A stretch of DNA of 64,000 bases from JAXLWB01 sp046328715 (GCA_046328715.1 JAXLWB010000014.1:151693-215692), one strand, 5' to 3'; positions 8,355 through 17,068 are shown, counted from the first letter of the stretch. The notes: a model not told the origin generated them from the letters alone. Numbers and translations: made by a program.

Positions 8355-8822
8355 ATGCGTAGAAATCGAGCAACAGGGCGCAAAGTCCTGGCAGACCCAC
8401 GCTATAACAGTGAGATTGTATCTCGTCTGGTGAACACTGCGATGGAACGAGGCAAAAAGAGCCTTGCCTCACGAATTGTGTATGATGCCTTCAAAACCGT
8501 AGAAGAGCGCACGAAGCGGCCTGCTATGGAAGTGTTGGAGGAGGCTCTCAAGAATGCCACGCCATTAGTCGAAGTCAAGCCGCGACGCGTGGGCGGTGCT
8601 ACCTATCAAATTCCGATGGAAATTGCAGGTCCTCGCCGTGTTGCGTTGGCAATGCGCTGGATGATCGACGCCGCTCGCAAGCGCAGTGGTCGTGATATGT
8701 CGCAGCGTCTGGCTGGCGAAATCATGGATGCTGCCCGCAATGAAGGTGCAAGCGTCAAGAAGCGTGAGGACACGCACAGAATGGCTGAGGCCAATCAAGC
8801 TTTTGCCCATTTTCGCTACTAA
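8355..8822 (+). CDS. rpsG: 30S ribosomal protein S7
   Basis: The 155-residue S7, head-assembly protein of the 30S subunit. It contains DPRYNSEIVSRLVNTAMERGKKSLA, ATPLVEVKPRRVGGATYQIPMEI and the C-terminal KKREDTHRMAEANQAFAHFRY. It starts 14 nt after rpsL without a strong ribosome-binding site, which points to coupling. The 242-nt spacer to fusA carries the shortest copy of the hairpin family (8911-8942). Confidence 0.97.
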   Translation: MRRNRATGRKVLADPRYNSEIVSRLVNTAMERGKKSLASRIVYDAFKTVEERTKRPAMEVLEEALKNATPLVEVKPRRVGGATYQIPMEIAGPRRVALAMRWMIDAARKRSGRDMSQRLAGEIMDAARNEGASVKKREDTHRMAEANQAFAHFRY

Positions 8823-8888
8823 AAGTTGCAATCGAGAGATGAATCCTACCTCTGATGGCTTTTGTCACAGAGAGGGCGCATGATTGGG

Positions 8889-8916
8889 TTGTTTTTAGTA
8901 GGTCCTTTTTTATACT
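8889..8916 (+). promoter_or_regulatory. Possible internal promoter before fusA
   Basis: TTGTTT, a 16-bp spacer and TATACT precede fusA. The -10 hexamer is also the 5' arm of the hairpin copy at 8911-8942, so either reading may be the true one. Confidence 0.3.
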
Positions 8917-8942
8917 GCGGTTGCTTTGAAATCAGAGTATTG
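8911..8942 (+). repeat. Hairpin family copy 1 (minimal form)
   Basis: TATACTGCGGTTG, a 9-nt loop and CAGAGTAT. The outer stem ATACT/AGTAT and the conserved internal-loop strands are present, but the inner stem seen in other copies is missing. It lies between rpsG and fusA. Confidence 0.6.
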
Positions 8943-9064
8943 TAATGATAGCGGCATCTGTGGCAAGCAGACGCCGCATTCTTTTGTTCAAGACAGATAT
9001 TTCGGTATCACGTTTTCAGACGGAACTACTTACTGAATATGCGTCGAAAGAAAATGGATATTGT

Positions 9065-11158
9065 ATGAGCATCGACTTTCCTATTGAAAAAACACGTAAC
9101 ATTGGCATCATCGCTCATATTGATGCTGGGAAGACAACCACAAGTGAACGTATTCTTTTCTATTCTGGACGCATCCATCGCATGGGTGAAGTTCACGATG
9201 GTACAGCAGTAACGGACTGGATGGTGCAAGAACGTGAGCGAGGTATCACCATCACAGCGGCTGCAATTACAACTACCTGGAAGGATACCCGCACTGGCGA
9301 AGAGTGTCAGATCAATATCATTGATACTCCAGGTCATATTGACTTTACTGCTGAAGTACAGCGCAGTATGCGCGTGCTCGATGGTGGCGTTGTCGTTTTT
9401 GATGCGGTTGCTGGTGTAGAACCTCAATCAGAAACTGTTTGGCGCCAAGCCGACCGTTACAACGTGCCGCGCATCTGCTTTGTCAACAAAATGGACCGCA
9501 TTGGTGCCAATTTTGAACGAACCGTTCAAATGATCATTGACCGATTGGGCGCGAAGCCATTGCCAATTCAGTTGCCCCTCGGTAAAGAGGACAACTTCCG
9601 TGGCATCATCGATCTCTTTACGATGAAGGCCCAGATCTACTCAGATCAACTGGGTGCAAGCCCAACCGAGGCAGAAATTCCGGCTGAATTGCGTGATGCC
9701 GCTCAACTGGCACATGAGTACATGGTCGAGAAGATCGCAGAAACCGACGATGAACTGACACTCAAGTTCCTGGATGGTGAAGAGATCAGCGTCGAGGAAC
9801 TGCGTGCTGCACTGCGCAAAGCAACGATTACCGGCAAGGTTGTGCCAGTACTCTGTGGTAGCGCCCTGCGCAACAAGGGTGTCCAACCCATGCTGAATGC
9901 CGTGATTCGTTACCTGCCGAGTCCAGTGGATGTTGCCAACGTGCGTGGCACCAATCCCGACACAGGCGAGCAAGATACCCGCCCCTCCGATCCGAATGCA
10001 CCTGTTGCGGCCTTGGTCTTCAAGATCATGACTGATCCATTCATCGGTCGTTTGGCCTTTGTGCGCGTCTATTCAGGCAAACTGACTGCTGGCGCAACAG
10101 TTTTCAACATGAACCGCCAACGCCGTGAACGCATCGGTCGTTTGGTGCAGATGTATGCCGACAAACGCGAAGAGATCAAGGAATGCGACGCCGGAGACAT
10201 TGCCGCTATTGTTGGTTTGAAGGATACGCTGACGGGTGAAACGCTGTGCGATCCCGAACATCCCATTATCTTGGAAAAGATCGAGTTCCCCGAACCCGTC
10301 ATCAAGATGGCAGTGGAGCCTAAGTCGAAGGCCGATCAAGATAAGTTGACGGATGCCCTGCTCAAACTTGCCGAAGAAGATCCGACCTTCCGTGTCCATT
10401 ATGATGAGCAGACTGGCCAGACGGTGATTTCCGGCATGGGCGAGCTGCACTTGGATATTATTGTGGACCGCGTCAAGCGAGAATTTCGCGTACTCTGTAA
10501 TGTCGGTGCGCCGCAAGTGGCCTATCGCGAGACGATTACAAAATCGATCAAGATCGAAGGGAAATTTGTACGCCAGAGTGGTGGTCGCGGTCAATATGGC
10601 CATGTCTGGTTGGAGATGTCACCGAATGAGCCTGGCAAAGGTTTCGTTTTTGAAAACAACATTGTTGGCGGTGTGATCCCCAAAGAGTACATTCCGGCTG
10701 TTCAAAAGGGCATCGTGGAAGCGATGGAAAGCGGTGTATTAGCCGGTTTCCCAGTAGTGGATGTCAAGGTTGGATTGATTGACGGTAGCTACCACGATGT
10801 TGACTCAAGCGAAATGGCCTTCAAGATCGCTGGTAGCATGGCTTTCAAAGACGGGTGCCAGAAAGCCGGCCCTGTTCTCTTAGAGCCAATCATGAAGGTT
10901 GAATCGGTCGTTCCCGATGAATACGTGGGCGATACTGTGGGTGATTTTTCCAGCCGACGTGGCAATATCGAAGGAATGGAATCGCGCTCTGGTGGTGTTA
11001 CCGCTGTAACGGGACGAGTTCCGCTGAGCGAAATGTTTGGCTATGCCACATCCTTACGCTCAATGACAAGTGGACGCGGCAATTTCACGATGGAATTTGA
11101 TCGCTATGCACAAGTGAGTCAATCCATTGCTGAGAAAGTTTTGAAGGGAATTTCGTAA
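9065..11158 (+). CDS. fusA: Elongation factor G
   Basis: Translational GTPase that drives tRNA-mRNA translocation and, with RRF, ribosome recycling. The 697 residues carry the P-loop AHIDAGKTTTSER, switch II DTPGHIDF, NKMD, and later the domain IV RVKREF/GGRGQYGHV region. I chose the ATG giving MSIDFPIEKTRNIGIIAHIDAGKT. A 40-residue in-frame extension back to 8945 is noncoding spacer. The ribosome-binding site is weak (GGAT). Confidence 0.98.
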   Translation: MSIDFPIEKTRNIGIIAHIDAGKTTTSERILFYSGRIHRMGEVHDGTAVTDWMVQERERGITITAAAITTTWKDTRTGEECQINIIDTPGHIDFTAEVQRSMRVLDGGVVVFDAVAGVEPQSETVWRQADRYNVPRICFVNKMDRIGANFERTVQMIIDRLGAKPLPIQLPLGKEDNFRGIIDLFTMKAQIYSDQLGASPTEAEIPAELRDAAQLAHEYMVEKIAETDDELTLKFLDGEEISVEELRAALRKATITGKVVPVLCGSALRNKGVQPMLNAVIRYLPSPVDVANVRGTNPDTGEQDTRPSDPNAPVAALVFKIMTDPFIGRLAFVRVYSGKLTAGATVFNMNRQRRERIGRLVQMYADKREEIKECDAGDIAAIVGLKDTLTGETLCDPEHPIILEKIEFPEPVIKMAVEPKSKADQDKLTDALLKLAEEDPTFRVHYDEQTGQTVISGMGELHLDIIVDRVKREFRVLCNVGAPQVAYRETITKSIKIEGKFVRQSGGRGQYGHVWLEMSPNEPGKGFVFENNIVGGVIPKEYIPAVQKGIVEAMESGVLAGFPVVDVKVGLIDGSYHDVDSSEMAFKIAGSMAFKDGCQKAGPVLLEPIMKVESVVPDEYVGDTVGDFSSRRGNIEGMESRSGGVTAVTGRVPLSEMFGYATSLRSMTSGRGNFTMEFDRYAQVSQSIAEKVLKGIS

Positions 11159-11174
11159 GCAACTGTGTAGGTTT

Positions 11175-11255
11175 TACTGTGGCTGCAATGAGAACCGAAG
11201 TTTTGCTATTCGAAGAATGTGCGGGAAACTTCAATTCTCATTCAGATCATAGTTT
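11175..11255 (+). repeat. Hairpin family copy 2 (after fusA)
   Basis: The left arm ACTGTGGCTGCAATGAGAA and right arm TTCTCATTCAGATCATAGT flank an inner stem AATGAGAA/TTCTCATT, extended by GAAGTTT/AAACTTC. It starts about 17 nt after the fusA stop. The 429-nt fusA-tuf spacer also contains a second, divergent candidate (11406-11457) and a GC-rich hairpin (11492-11522). Confidence 0.75.
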
Positions 11256-11405
11256 AGGGTAACAGGAACCTGATTTGTGAATGATATTGTTCGTTCAAAT
11301 GCAACAAACTGCATGCGAAATAAATAGTATCGTATTTTTCATGTAGTGAAATTTGCTACAAATATCACAAATCATGTAGACTTATATACTCGCGACTTAA
11401 ATAAC

Positions 11406-11457
11406 GCGGTTTGCTTAACCTACAGTCGTTGGTTTTGGACTGTAGGAGTGATCAGAG
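11406..11457 (+). repeat. Divergent candidate copy of the hairpin family
   Basis: GCGGTTTG, a 9-bp perfect stem CCTACAGTC/GACTGTAGG (11419-11427/11438-11446) and CAGAG. The outer stem is not convincing. I list it as a possible decayed copy. Confidence 0.35.
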
Positions 11458-11491
11458 AGTGATATTTCTGCATCGTATATATGAGTTTTTC

Positions 11492-11522
11492 TTGCACCGC
11501 CGGTCTATACACGGCGGTGCAA
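11492..11522 (+). other. Perfect 11-bp GC-rich hairpin before tuf
   Basis: TTGCACCGCCG pairs with CGGCGGTGCAA around a 9-nt loop, 65 nt before tuf. No T-run follows, so it is not a standard intrinsic terminator. It may be a processing site or an mRNA-stabilising hairpin. Confidence 0.6.
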
Positions 11523-11587
11523 TTATGCAGAAAACCATTATGAATTAGCAAAAGATCCTATTTTTTGCATATAGGAGGATAGTTTTC

Positions 11588-12787
11588 ATGGCAAAGGAAG
11601 TATTTCAGCGAACCAAGCCGCATGTGAATGTCGGCACGATTGGACACATTGACCACGGGAAGACGTCGCTGACGGCAGCAATCACCAAGACGCTGGCGCT
11701 GAAGGGATGGGCGGATTTCCGCGCATTCGATTCGATTGACAATGCGCCAGAAGAGCGCGCACGTGGTATCACGATTGCGATTTCGCACGTAGAATATCAG
11801 ACTGAGAAGCGTCACTATGCACACGTGGACTGCCCGGGACATGCTGACTACATCAAGAACATGATCACGGGTGCGGCGCAGATGGACGGTGCGATTCTGG
11901 TGGTGGCTGCACCGGATGGACCGATGCCGCAGACCCGTGAACACATTCTGCTTGCTCGCCAGGTGGAAGTGCCAGCGATGGTGGTGTTTCTGAACAAGTG
12001 TGACATGATGGACGATCCCGAGTTGTTGGAACTGGTGGAGATGGAGATGCGCGAGTTGTTGAGCAGCTACAACTTCCCTGGTGACGACATTCCCTTCGTC
12101 CGTGGCAGTGCGTTGAAGGTGTTGGAGTCGAGCAGCAAGGACCCGAATGCGCCAGAGTATGCCTGTATCTGGGAACTGATGCGCACGGTTGATGAGTACA
12201 TCCCGACCCCGGTGCGCGACACCGAGAAGCCATTCCTGATGCCGATCGAAGATGTTTTCAGCATCAAAGGCCGTGGCACAGTGGTGACGGGTCGTATCGA
12301 GCGCGGGATCGTCAAGGTCATGGAAGAAGTCGAGATTGTGGGCTTGGGTGACACCCGCCGCACCACAGTAACCGGCGTCGAAATGTTCCGCAAGCTGCTC
12401 GACCAGGGCATGGCAGGTGACAATGTCGGTCTGTTGCTGCGCGGTATTCAGCGCGAAGATGTCGAGCGTGGCATGGTGTTGGCCAAGCCAGGCAGCATCA
12501 CCCCGCACACCCACTTCCTGGCTGAGGTGTATGTGTTGAAGAAGGAAGAGGGTGGGCGTCACACGCCGTTCTTCAACGGCTATCGCCCACAGTTCTACAT
12601 CCGCACGATGGACATCACGGGCAGCATTCAAATGCCTGCTGGTGTGGAGATGGTGATGCCTGGTGACAATGTCAACATGGAAGTCGAGTTGATTTCGCCT
12701 GTTGCGTTGGAGTTGGGCAGTCGCTTTGCCATTCGTGAAGGTGGACGCACCGTCGGTGCTGGCGTCATTACCAAGATTATGAAGTAA
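11588..12787 (+). CDS. tuf: Elongation factor Tu
   Basis: GTPase that delivers aminoacyl-tRNA to the ribosome. The 399 residues carry GHIDHGKTSL, the RGITI effector loop, DCPGHADYIKNM, NKCD and the domain II/III motifs. AGGAGG lies at good spacing. The conserved Lys-His of the usual switch II is intact. Codon use is strikingly biased towards G/C-ending codons compared with neighbours, as expected for a very highly expressed gene. Confidence 0.98.
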   Translation: MAKEVFQRTKPHVNVGTIGHIDHGKTSLTAAITKTLALKGWADFRAFDSIDNAPEERARGITIAISHVEYQTEKRHYAHVDCPGHADYIKNMITGAAQMDGAILVVAAPDGPMPQTREHILLARQVEVPAMVVFLNKCDMMDDPELLELVEMEMRELLSSYNFPGDDIPFVRGSALKVLESSSKDPNAPEYACIWELMRTVDEYIPTPVRDTEKPFLMPIEDVFSIKGRGTVVTGRIERGIVKVMEEVEIVGLGDTRRTTVTGVEMFRKLLDQGMAGDNVGLLLRGIQREDVERGMVLAKPGSITPHTHFLAEVYVLKKEEGGRHTPFFNGYRPQFYIRTMDITGSIQMPAGVEMVMPGDNVNMEVELISPVALELGSRFAIREGGRTVGAGVITKIMK

Positions 12788-12793
12788 CCTAGA

Positions 12794-12835
12794 TTCGGGG
12801 TTTGAAGAATCCTTCAGGGCTCTTCAAACCCCGAA
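12794..12835 (+). other. 15-bp perfect hairpin between tuf and rpsJ
   Basis: TTCGGGGTTTGAAGA (12794-12808) pairs fully with TCTTCAAACCCCGAA (12821-12835) around a 12-nt loop. It starts 6 nt after the tuf stop. No T-run follows, so read-through into rpsJ is expected. It could be an RNA processing or mRNA 3'-end protecting structure. Confidence 0.7.
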
Positions 12836-12859
12836 AGTGTGAGTAAAGAGAGTCACCTA

Positions 12860-13168
12860 ATGGCGAAGCAACGAATTCGGATCAAGCTAAAAGCCTATGA
12901 CCACCGTGTACTTGATGCCTCAGTCCAGCAGATCGTGCTGGCGGCTGAGCAAACCGGTGCACAGGTTGTTGGTCCTGTACCGCTGCCGACACGGACGGAG
13001 AAGTTTACGGTGATGCGTTCATCCTTCATTGACAAGGATAGTCGTGAACAGTTCGAAATCCGCACCCACAAGCGTCTGATCGACGTTGTGGATCCAGGCA
13101 GCAAGACGATTGAAAATCTGACTCGGTTGAATTTGCCTGCCGGCGTCGATATTGAAATTAAGCTCTAA
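12860..13168 (+). CDS. rpsJ: 30S ribosomal protein S10
   Basis: The 102-residue S10 of the 30S head, also known as NusE in antitermination. RIRIKLKAYDHRVLD, GPVPLPTRTEKFTV and the RTHKRLIDV motif are present. The ATG at 12860 (MAKQRIRI) fits the family start; the in-frame GTG 21 nt upstream adds a non-conserved MSKESHL. First gene of the S10 block, directly after tuf. Confidence 0.97.
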   Translation: MAKQRIRIKLKAYDHRVLDASVQQIVLAAEQTGAQVVGPVPLPTRTEKFTVMRSSFIDKDSREQFEIRTHKRLIDVVDPGSKTIENLTRLNLPAGVDIEIKL

Positions 13169-13324
13169 TCATTCTTTGTACAGATCACCTGCTGATTATG
13201 CAGCTATCATCCGTACCTGTAGAATAGATAGAGCGAAGTGTTGATAATAAAAAACCGAATAAAGTCCAACGATAACCCCTGTCGAACGGTCAAAGATAGC
13301 CATTAACATAGCGGTAATCAGCTT

Positions 13325-13385
13325 GACTGAGCGACGGTTTGGGGATGATGTGGATTCACCAGGTTTTTATCTGGCGCCGTCAGTC
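13325..13385 (+). promoter_or_regulatory. Structured leader before rplC
   Basis: GACTG...ACGG (13325-13337) pairs with CCGT-CAGTC (13377-13385), with an internal CCAG/CTGG hairpin. The structure closes 2-3 nt before the GGGAGG of rplC and could mask or present it. The rest of the 229-nt rpsJ-rplC space shows no gene. Confidence 0.5.
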
Positions 13386-13397
13386 CCGGGAGGTCAT

Positions 13398-14036
13398 ATG
13401 CGAGGAATTCTCGGCAAAAAAGTTGGCATGACTCAACTCTTCGATGCGAAGGGTGCAGTCGTGCCTGTAACGATTATTGAAGCTGGTCCCTGCTACATTA
13501 CACAAGTCAAAACAACGGACAGCGATGGCTATAATGCCATTCAAATTGGTTTTGATGAGACGCAGGAACGCAAATTAAGCAAAGGTGAACGTGGCCATCT
13601 TAGTAAGGCCAGCGCACCGGTATTACGACATCTGCGTGAACTCCGCTACAACAATACCCCAACTCAGTCACTCGGTGAAGTGATTCGCTCCGACGTTTTT
13701 CAGGAAGGCGAACTGGTCGATGTGATTGCTACGTCCAAGGGTCGTGGATTTGCTGGTGGTGTGAAGCGATATGGCTTCGCCGGCGGTCCGAAAACACATG
13801 GTCAATCTGACCGACATCGCACCCCTGGCTCGCGTGGTTCTGGTACTACTCCCGGTCGAACTTTTAAGGGTACTCGTGGCCCTGGTCATTATGGTGATGC
13901 ACAGGCTACCGTGCAGAATCTAAAGGTCGCGCTGGTTGATCCAGAGCGAAATTTATTGGCTGTACGTGGCTCTGTTCCTGGCGCTGCGGGAAGTTTGGTA
14001 TTGGTGCGTGAGGCTAGGAAAGGCGGGCAGAAGTAA
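13398..14036 (+). CDS. rplC: 50S ribosomal protein L3
   Basis: Early-assembly protein of the large subunit, 212 residues. It starts MRGILGKKVGMTQLFDAKGAVVPVT after GGGAGG. The conserved KGRGFAGGVKRYGFAGGPKTHGQSDRHRTPGS loop that reaches the peptidyl-transferase centre is intact. The in-frame extension to 13323 is the structured leader and is rejected. Confidence 0.97.
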   Translation: MRGILGKKVGMTQLFDAKGAVVPVTIIEAGPCYITQVKTTDSDGYNAIQIGFDETQERKLSKGERGHLSKASAPVLRHLRELRYNNTPTQSLGEVIRSDVFQEGELVDVIATSKGRGFAGGVKRYGFAGGPKTHGQSDRHRTPGSRGSGTTPGRTFKGTRGPGHYGDAQATVQNLKVALVDPERNLLAVRGSVPGAAGSLVLVREARKGGQK

Positions 14037-14133
14037 ATTGCAGAAAGCGAAGGAAGGGAATGGATAACGTTTCTCTTCCATGTCGAAGCTGCAATCAGAG
14101 CTGCAAGACCTTGTTTGCAAGGAGTAGAATCGT

Positions 14134-14847
14134 ATGCAATTACCTGTAAAGAATATGACTGGGCAAGAAGTAGGGGTGGTTGAATTGAACGATGCCGTTT
14201 TTGCGGCACCTGTCAATAGCTCCTTGATGCACCAGGCGTTGGTACGACAACTGGCAAATGCCCGCCAAGGCACGCACAAAACCAAAGAGCGTGGAGAAGT
14301 CGAAGGCGGTGGGAAGAAACCCTGGCGCCAAAAGGGAACCGGTCGAGCACGTCAAGGTTCAACCCGGGCTCCTAATTTTATCGGCGGCGGCACTGTATTC
14401 GGCCCTAAACCGCACAAGTACACCCAATCTCTGCCCAAGAAAATGCACCGTGCTGCATTGCGCAGTGCACTTTCCGTCAAAGCAGACGCGGGGCAGATTG
14501 TGGTGGTCGACTCTGTGGCCAGTGATGAATATAAGACCAAAGTTGTGACTGGCATGTTGAAGTCGTTGGGTCTGACCGATCAGCGAGTTCTGATGGTGCT
14601 GAATGAGAAGGTTGATACTGTATGGCGCAGTGCAGGCAATGTGCCATCTTTGACCACTTTACTCAGCGGCTACATCAATGTGCGTGATCTGTTGGGACAC
14701 GATGTTGTCCTCTTGTCCAGCGATGCGGTCATGCAGATTGAGCAATGGCTAGCCGACGACTATGCAGTGGCGGCGGCAGGCGAAGTTACTGAAGCTGATC
14801 CGGCAGAATCTACTGATGAGCTGGAAAGCGATCAGGCAGAACAATAG
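14134..14847 (+). CDS. rplD: 50S ribosomal protein L4
   Basis: L4 lines the exit tunnel. In Gammaproteobacteria it also represses the S10 operon. The 237-residue protein has the tunnel loop KPWRQKGTGRARQGSTRAPNFIGGGTVFGPKP and an unusual acidic C-terminal tail of about 22 residues (EADPAESTDELESDQAEQ) absent from most L4. AAGGAG precedes the ATG. The preceding 97-nt gap has a TTGCAG/CTGCAA pair flanking CAGAGC but not a clear family hairpin. Confidence 0.96.
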   Translation: MQLPVKNMTGQEVGVVELNDAVFAAPVNSSLMHQALVRQLANARQGTHKTKERGEVEGGGKKPWRQKGTGRARQGSTRAPNFIGGGTVFGPKPHKYTQSLPKKMHRAALRSALSVKADAGQIVVVDSVASDEYKTKVVTGMLKSLGLTDQRVLMVLNEKVDTVWRSAGNVPSLTTLLSGYINVRDLLGHDVVLLSSDAVMQIEQWLADDYAVAAAGEVTEADPAESTDELESDQAEQ

Positions 14848-14860
14848 GCGGAGGGTACAG

Positions 14861-15148
14861 ATGCACATTTACGAAGTTTTACGCCGACCCGTATTGACAG
14901 AAAAGAGCGTGATTGGCTCGGAAGGTGGCAAGTACACTTTCGAAGTAGACATGCGAGCCAACAAGCCACTCGTCAAGGATGCTGTTGAAACTGCCTTTGA
15001 CGTAACTGTCCAAGATGTGGCGATTTCTGTGGTGCCAGCGAAGACCAGCCGACGTGGACGCCGCGTAATGATTCGCCATCCAAAGTGGAAAAAAGCAGTG
15101 GTCACTTTGCAAGCTGGCGACCGTATTCAAATGTTCGAAGGCGTCTAA
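14861..15148 (+). CDS. rplW: 50S ribosomal protein L23
   Basis: The 95-residue L23 sits at the tunnel exit, the docking site for trigger factor and SRP. It begins MHIYEVLRRPVLTEKSV and contains ANKPLVKDAVETAFDVTV. The ATG at 14861 follows GGCGGAGG, 13 nt after rplD. A longer frame reading back into rplD is a shadow. Confidence 0.96.
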   Translation: MHIYEVLRRPVLTEKSVIGSEGGKYTFEVDMRANKPLVKDAVETAFDVTVQDVAISVVPAKTSRRGRRVMIRHPKWKKAVVTLQAGDRIQMFEGV

Positions 15149-15166
15149 TTCAAAGAGGGTAGTCGA

Positions 15167-16006
15167 ATGGCAATCAAAATTTATAAGGCAACGTCTGCTG
15201 GACGCCGCAACACGAGCGTTTCTACCTTTGAGGAGGTTACTCGCTCAGAGCCAGAACGCTCTTTGTTAGCCCCGATTCGTCGCAAAGGTGGTCGCAATAA
15301 CAGCGGACATGTTACGACTCGCCATCAAGGTGGTGGACACAAACGTCGCTATCGTATCATCGACTTTAAGCGCGACAAACATGGCGTTTCTGCGGTCGTT
15401 GATTCAATCGAGTACGATCCCAATCGTAGCGCTTATATTGCACTCGTGGTGTACAAGGATGGCGAAAAACGTTACATCTTAGCCCCTTCGGGACTGAAGG
15501 TGGGCGATGCGATCCTTTCCGGTGAAGGTGCCGATATTCGACCTGGTAATGCACTGCCGATCCGCAACATTCCGCTCGGTACGATGATCCATAATTTGGA
15601 GTTGCATCCAGGCCGTGGCGGTCAGATTGTACGCAGCGCCGGCAATGCTGCACAAGTGTTGGCGAAAGATGGTCCCTTGGCACAGATTCGTCTGCCAAGT
15701 GGCGAAGTCCGCTATATTTCGATGGACTGCTTAGCAACGGTTGGTCAGGTCTCGAATGCCGACCATGCCAATATCAGCCTAGGCAAGGCTGGTCGCAAAC
15801 GCTGGCAGGGTGTCCGACCTGGCGTCCGTGGTGTTGCAATGGATCCTGGCAGCCACCCGCACGGTGGTGGTGAAGGTCGCTCGTCGATCGGTATGAAGTC
15901 ACCCAAGACACCTTGGGGTAAGAAGGCTCTTGGTGTGAAGACCCGCCGCAACAAGCGCACCAATAAGTTTATTGTGCGCCGAGCAAACGCACGAGGTCAG
16001 GGTTAA
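15167..16006 (+). CDS. rplB: 50S ribosomal protein L2
   Basis: L2 (279 residues) supports the peptidyl-transferase centre and intersubunit bridge B7b. It contains RNNSGHVTTRHQGGGHKRRYR, NLELHPGRGGQIVRSAG and the universally conserved GVAMDPGSHPHGGGEGRSSIG with the catalytically relevant His. AGAGG precedes the ATG. It is followed by a hairpin at 16019-16062 in the rplB-rpsS spacer. Confidence 0.98.
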   Translation: MAIKIYKATSAGRRNTSVSTFEEVTRSEPERSLLAPIRRKGGRNNSGHVTTRHQGGGHKRRYRIIDFKRDKHGVSAVVDSIEYDPNRSAYIALVVYKDGEKRYILAPSGLKVGDAILSGEGADIRPGNALPIRNIPLGTMIHNLELHPGRGGQIVRSAGNAAQVLAKDGPLAQIRLPSGEVRYISMDCLATVGQVSNADHANISLGKAGRKRWQGVRPGVRGVAMDPGSHPHGGGEGRSSIGMKSPKTPWGKKALGVKTRRNKRTNKFIVRRANARGQG

Positions 16007-16018
16007 AGGTTAACGATC

Positions 16019-16062
16019 GGATGACGCACTTGTCCAAGCCGCTTGGAAACATGCGTACATCC
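16019..16062 (+). other. Long hairpin between rplB and rpsS
   Basis: GGATGACGCA pairs with TGCGT-A-CATCC, and inside it TCCAAG pairs with CTTGGA around a 3-nt loop. It begins 13 nt after the rplB stop and lacks both a T-run and the GCGGTTG/CAGAGC core of the repeat family. Confidence 0.65.
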
Positions 16063-16087
16063 TGGAATTGAGAAATAGGAGAGTCGC

Positions 16088-16369
16088 ATGTCTCGTTCAT
16101 TGAAAAAGGGTCCATTTGTAGATCCAAAACTGTTGAAACGAGTTGAGGAAATGAATCGCAAAGGCGAACGAAAAGTGCTCAAGACGTGGTCACGCGCCTC
16201 TACCATTTTTCCGCAGTTTGTTGGTCACACAATTGCGGTACATGATGGTCGTCGCCATGTGCCGGTCTTTGTCAGTGAGAATATGGTTGGTCACAAGCTG
16301 GGAGAATTTGCGCCAACTCGTTTCTTCCGTGGCCACGTTCGTTCTGAAAAGGCTACCAAGACAAAGTAA
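16088..16369 (+). CDS. rpsS: 30S ribosomal protein S19
   Basis: The 93-residue S19 of the 30S head. MSRSLKKGPFVDPKLLKRV and TWSRASTIFPQFVGHTIAVHDGRRHVPVFV are conserved. AGGAGAG lies before the ATG. The 142-nt spacer to rplV contains a textbook copy of the hairpin family (16388-16457). Confidence 0.97.
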   Translation: MSRSLKKGPFVDPKLLKRVEEMNRKGERKVLKTWSRASTIFPQFVGHTIAVHDGRRHVPVFVSENMVGHKLGEFAPTRFFRGHVRSEKATKTK

Positions 16370-16387
16370 TCAAACGCAATAGGTAGG

Positions 16388-16457
16388 TATACTGGCGGTT
16401 GCGATTCAATATCACTTTAGTGGTTGAAAATGATATTGAATGCAGAGCCTCAGTATA
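16388..16457 (+). repeat. Hairpin family copy 3, replaced inner stem
   Basis: The outer stem TATACTG/CAGTATA is perfect (16388-16394/16451-16457). The GCGGTTG and CAGAGC strands are conserved. The inner stem is ATTCAATATCA/TGATATTGAAT, 11 bp and unrelated to the usual AATGAGAA/TTCTCATT, yet fully complementary. This is strong evidence that structure is conserved rather than sequence. Confidence 0.8.
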
Positions 16458-16511
16458 AAAGATGCAAATTGCGTGTGACAGAACGATTGAGCGAGAAAGA
16501 GGAGACGAGCG

Positions 16512-16859
16512 ATGGAAGTTAGAGCAGTCACCAAATTTACTGGTATCAGCGCACAGAAGACGCGACTGGTGCTAAATGAGATGCGTGGTCGCAAAGCCGA
16601 AGATGCGATTGCCATCTTAAACTACATGCCGCAAAGTGCAGCCAAAGTGGTCGCCAAGACCATCAAAAGCGCCTTGTCCAATGCGACAGAAAACTTTGGA
16701 CTCGATGCAGGCGATATGGTTATCGCCAAGATTTTCGCCGACGATGCGCCCTTGCGCAAATGGCGACGATTTGGCGCTCGCGGCCGCTTTAAACCGTGGC
16801 TACGCCGATCATCCCATGTAACGGTTATCTTGGAAGATCGAGCTACGGTGAGTAACTAA
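16512..16859 (+). CDS. rplV: 50S ribosomal protein L22
   Basis: L22 (115 residues) lines the exit tunnel. It begins MEVRAVTKFTGISAQKTRLVLNEMRGR and ends in the basic beta-hairpin region (RFGARGRFKPWLRRSSHVTVIL) expected of the family. GAGGAG precedes the ATG. The next spacer (16860-17083) starts with an isolated left arm of the hairpin family (CGGTTGCAATGAAG). Confidence 0.97.
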   Translation: MEVRAVTKFTGISAQKTRLVLNEMRGRKAEDAIAILNYMPQSAAKVVAKTIKSALSNATENFGLDAGDMVIAKIFADDAPLRKWRRFGARGRFKPWLRRSSHVTVILEDRATVSN

Positions 16860-16999
16860 CACTCGGTTGCAATGAAGGGCTGAGTTTGCCTCTTGCGTAT
16901 GAAATTTGGCTGGCACTTTCGCATAGAAGCGATTGGGGAAGTTGAGTTTCTGACACAGGTTGACCGCGAAGTGCTGGTCAAGTTAGCAGGCTTAGTTTA

Positions 17000-17068
17000 G
17001 GAAACGGTTGCTTTGAGAAGCGAAGTTTTTCCGAATTGGAAACCGTAATTCTCGAACAGAGCAAAGTA
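17000..17068 (+). repeat. Hairpin family copy 4 (before rpsC)
   Basis: CGGTTG (17005-17010), inner stem GAGAA/TTCTC (17015-17019/17049-17053) and CAGAGC (17057-17062). The outer stem is poor. A second left arm without a partner lies at 16862-16876. The copy ends 5 nt before the rpsC ribosome-binding site. Confidence 0.6.

Noticed and set aside
11558..12631. Long open frame antisense to tuf (357 codons)
   Set aside because: It lies fully opposite EF-Tu, has no family resemblance and an unusual His-rich composition. It results from the strong codon bias of tuf.
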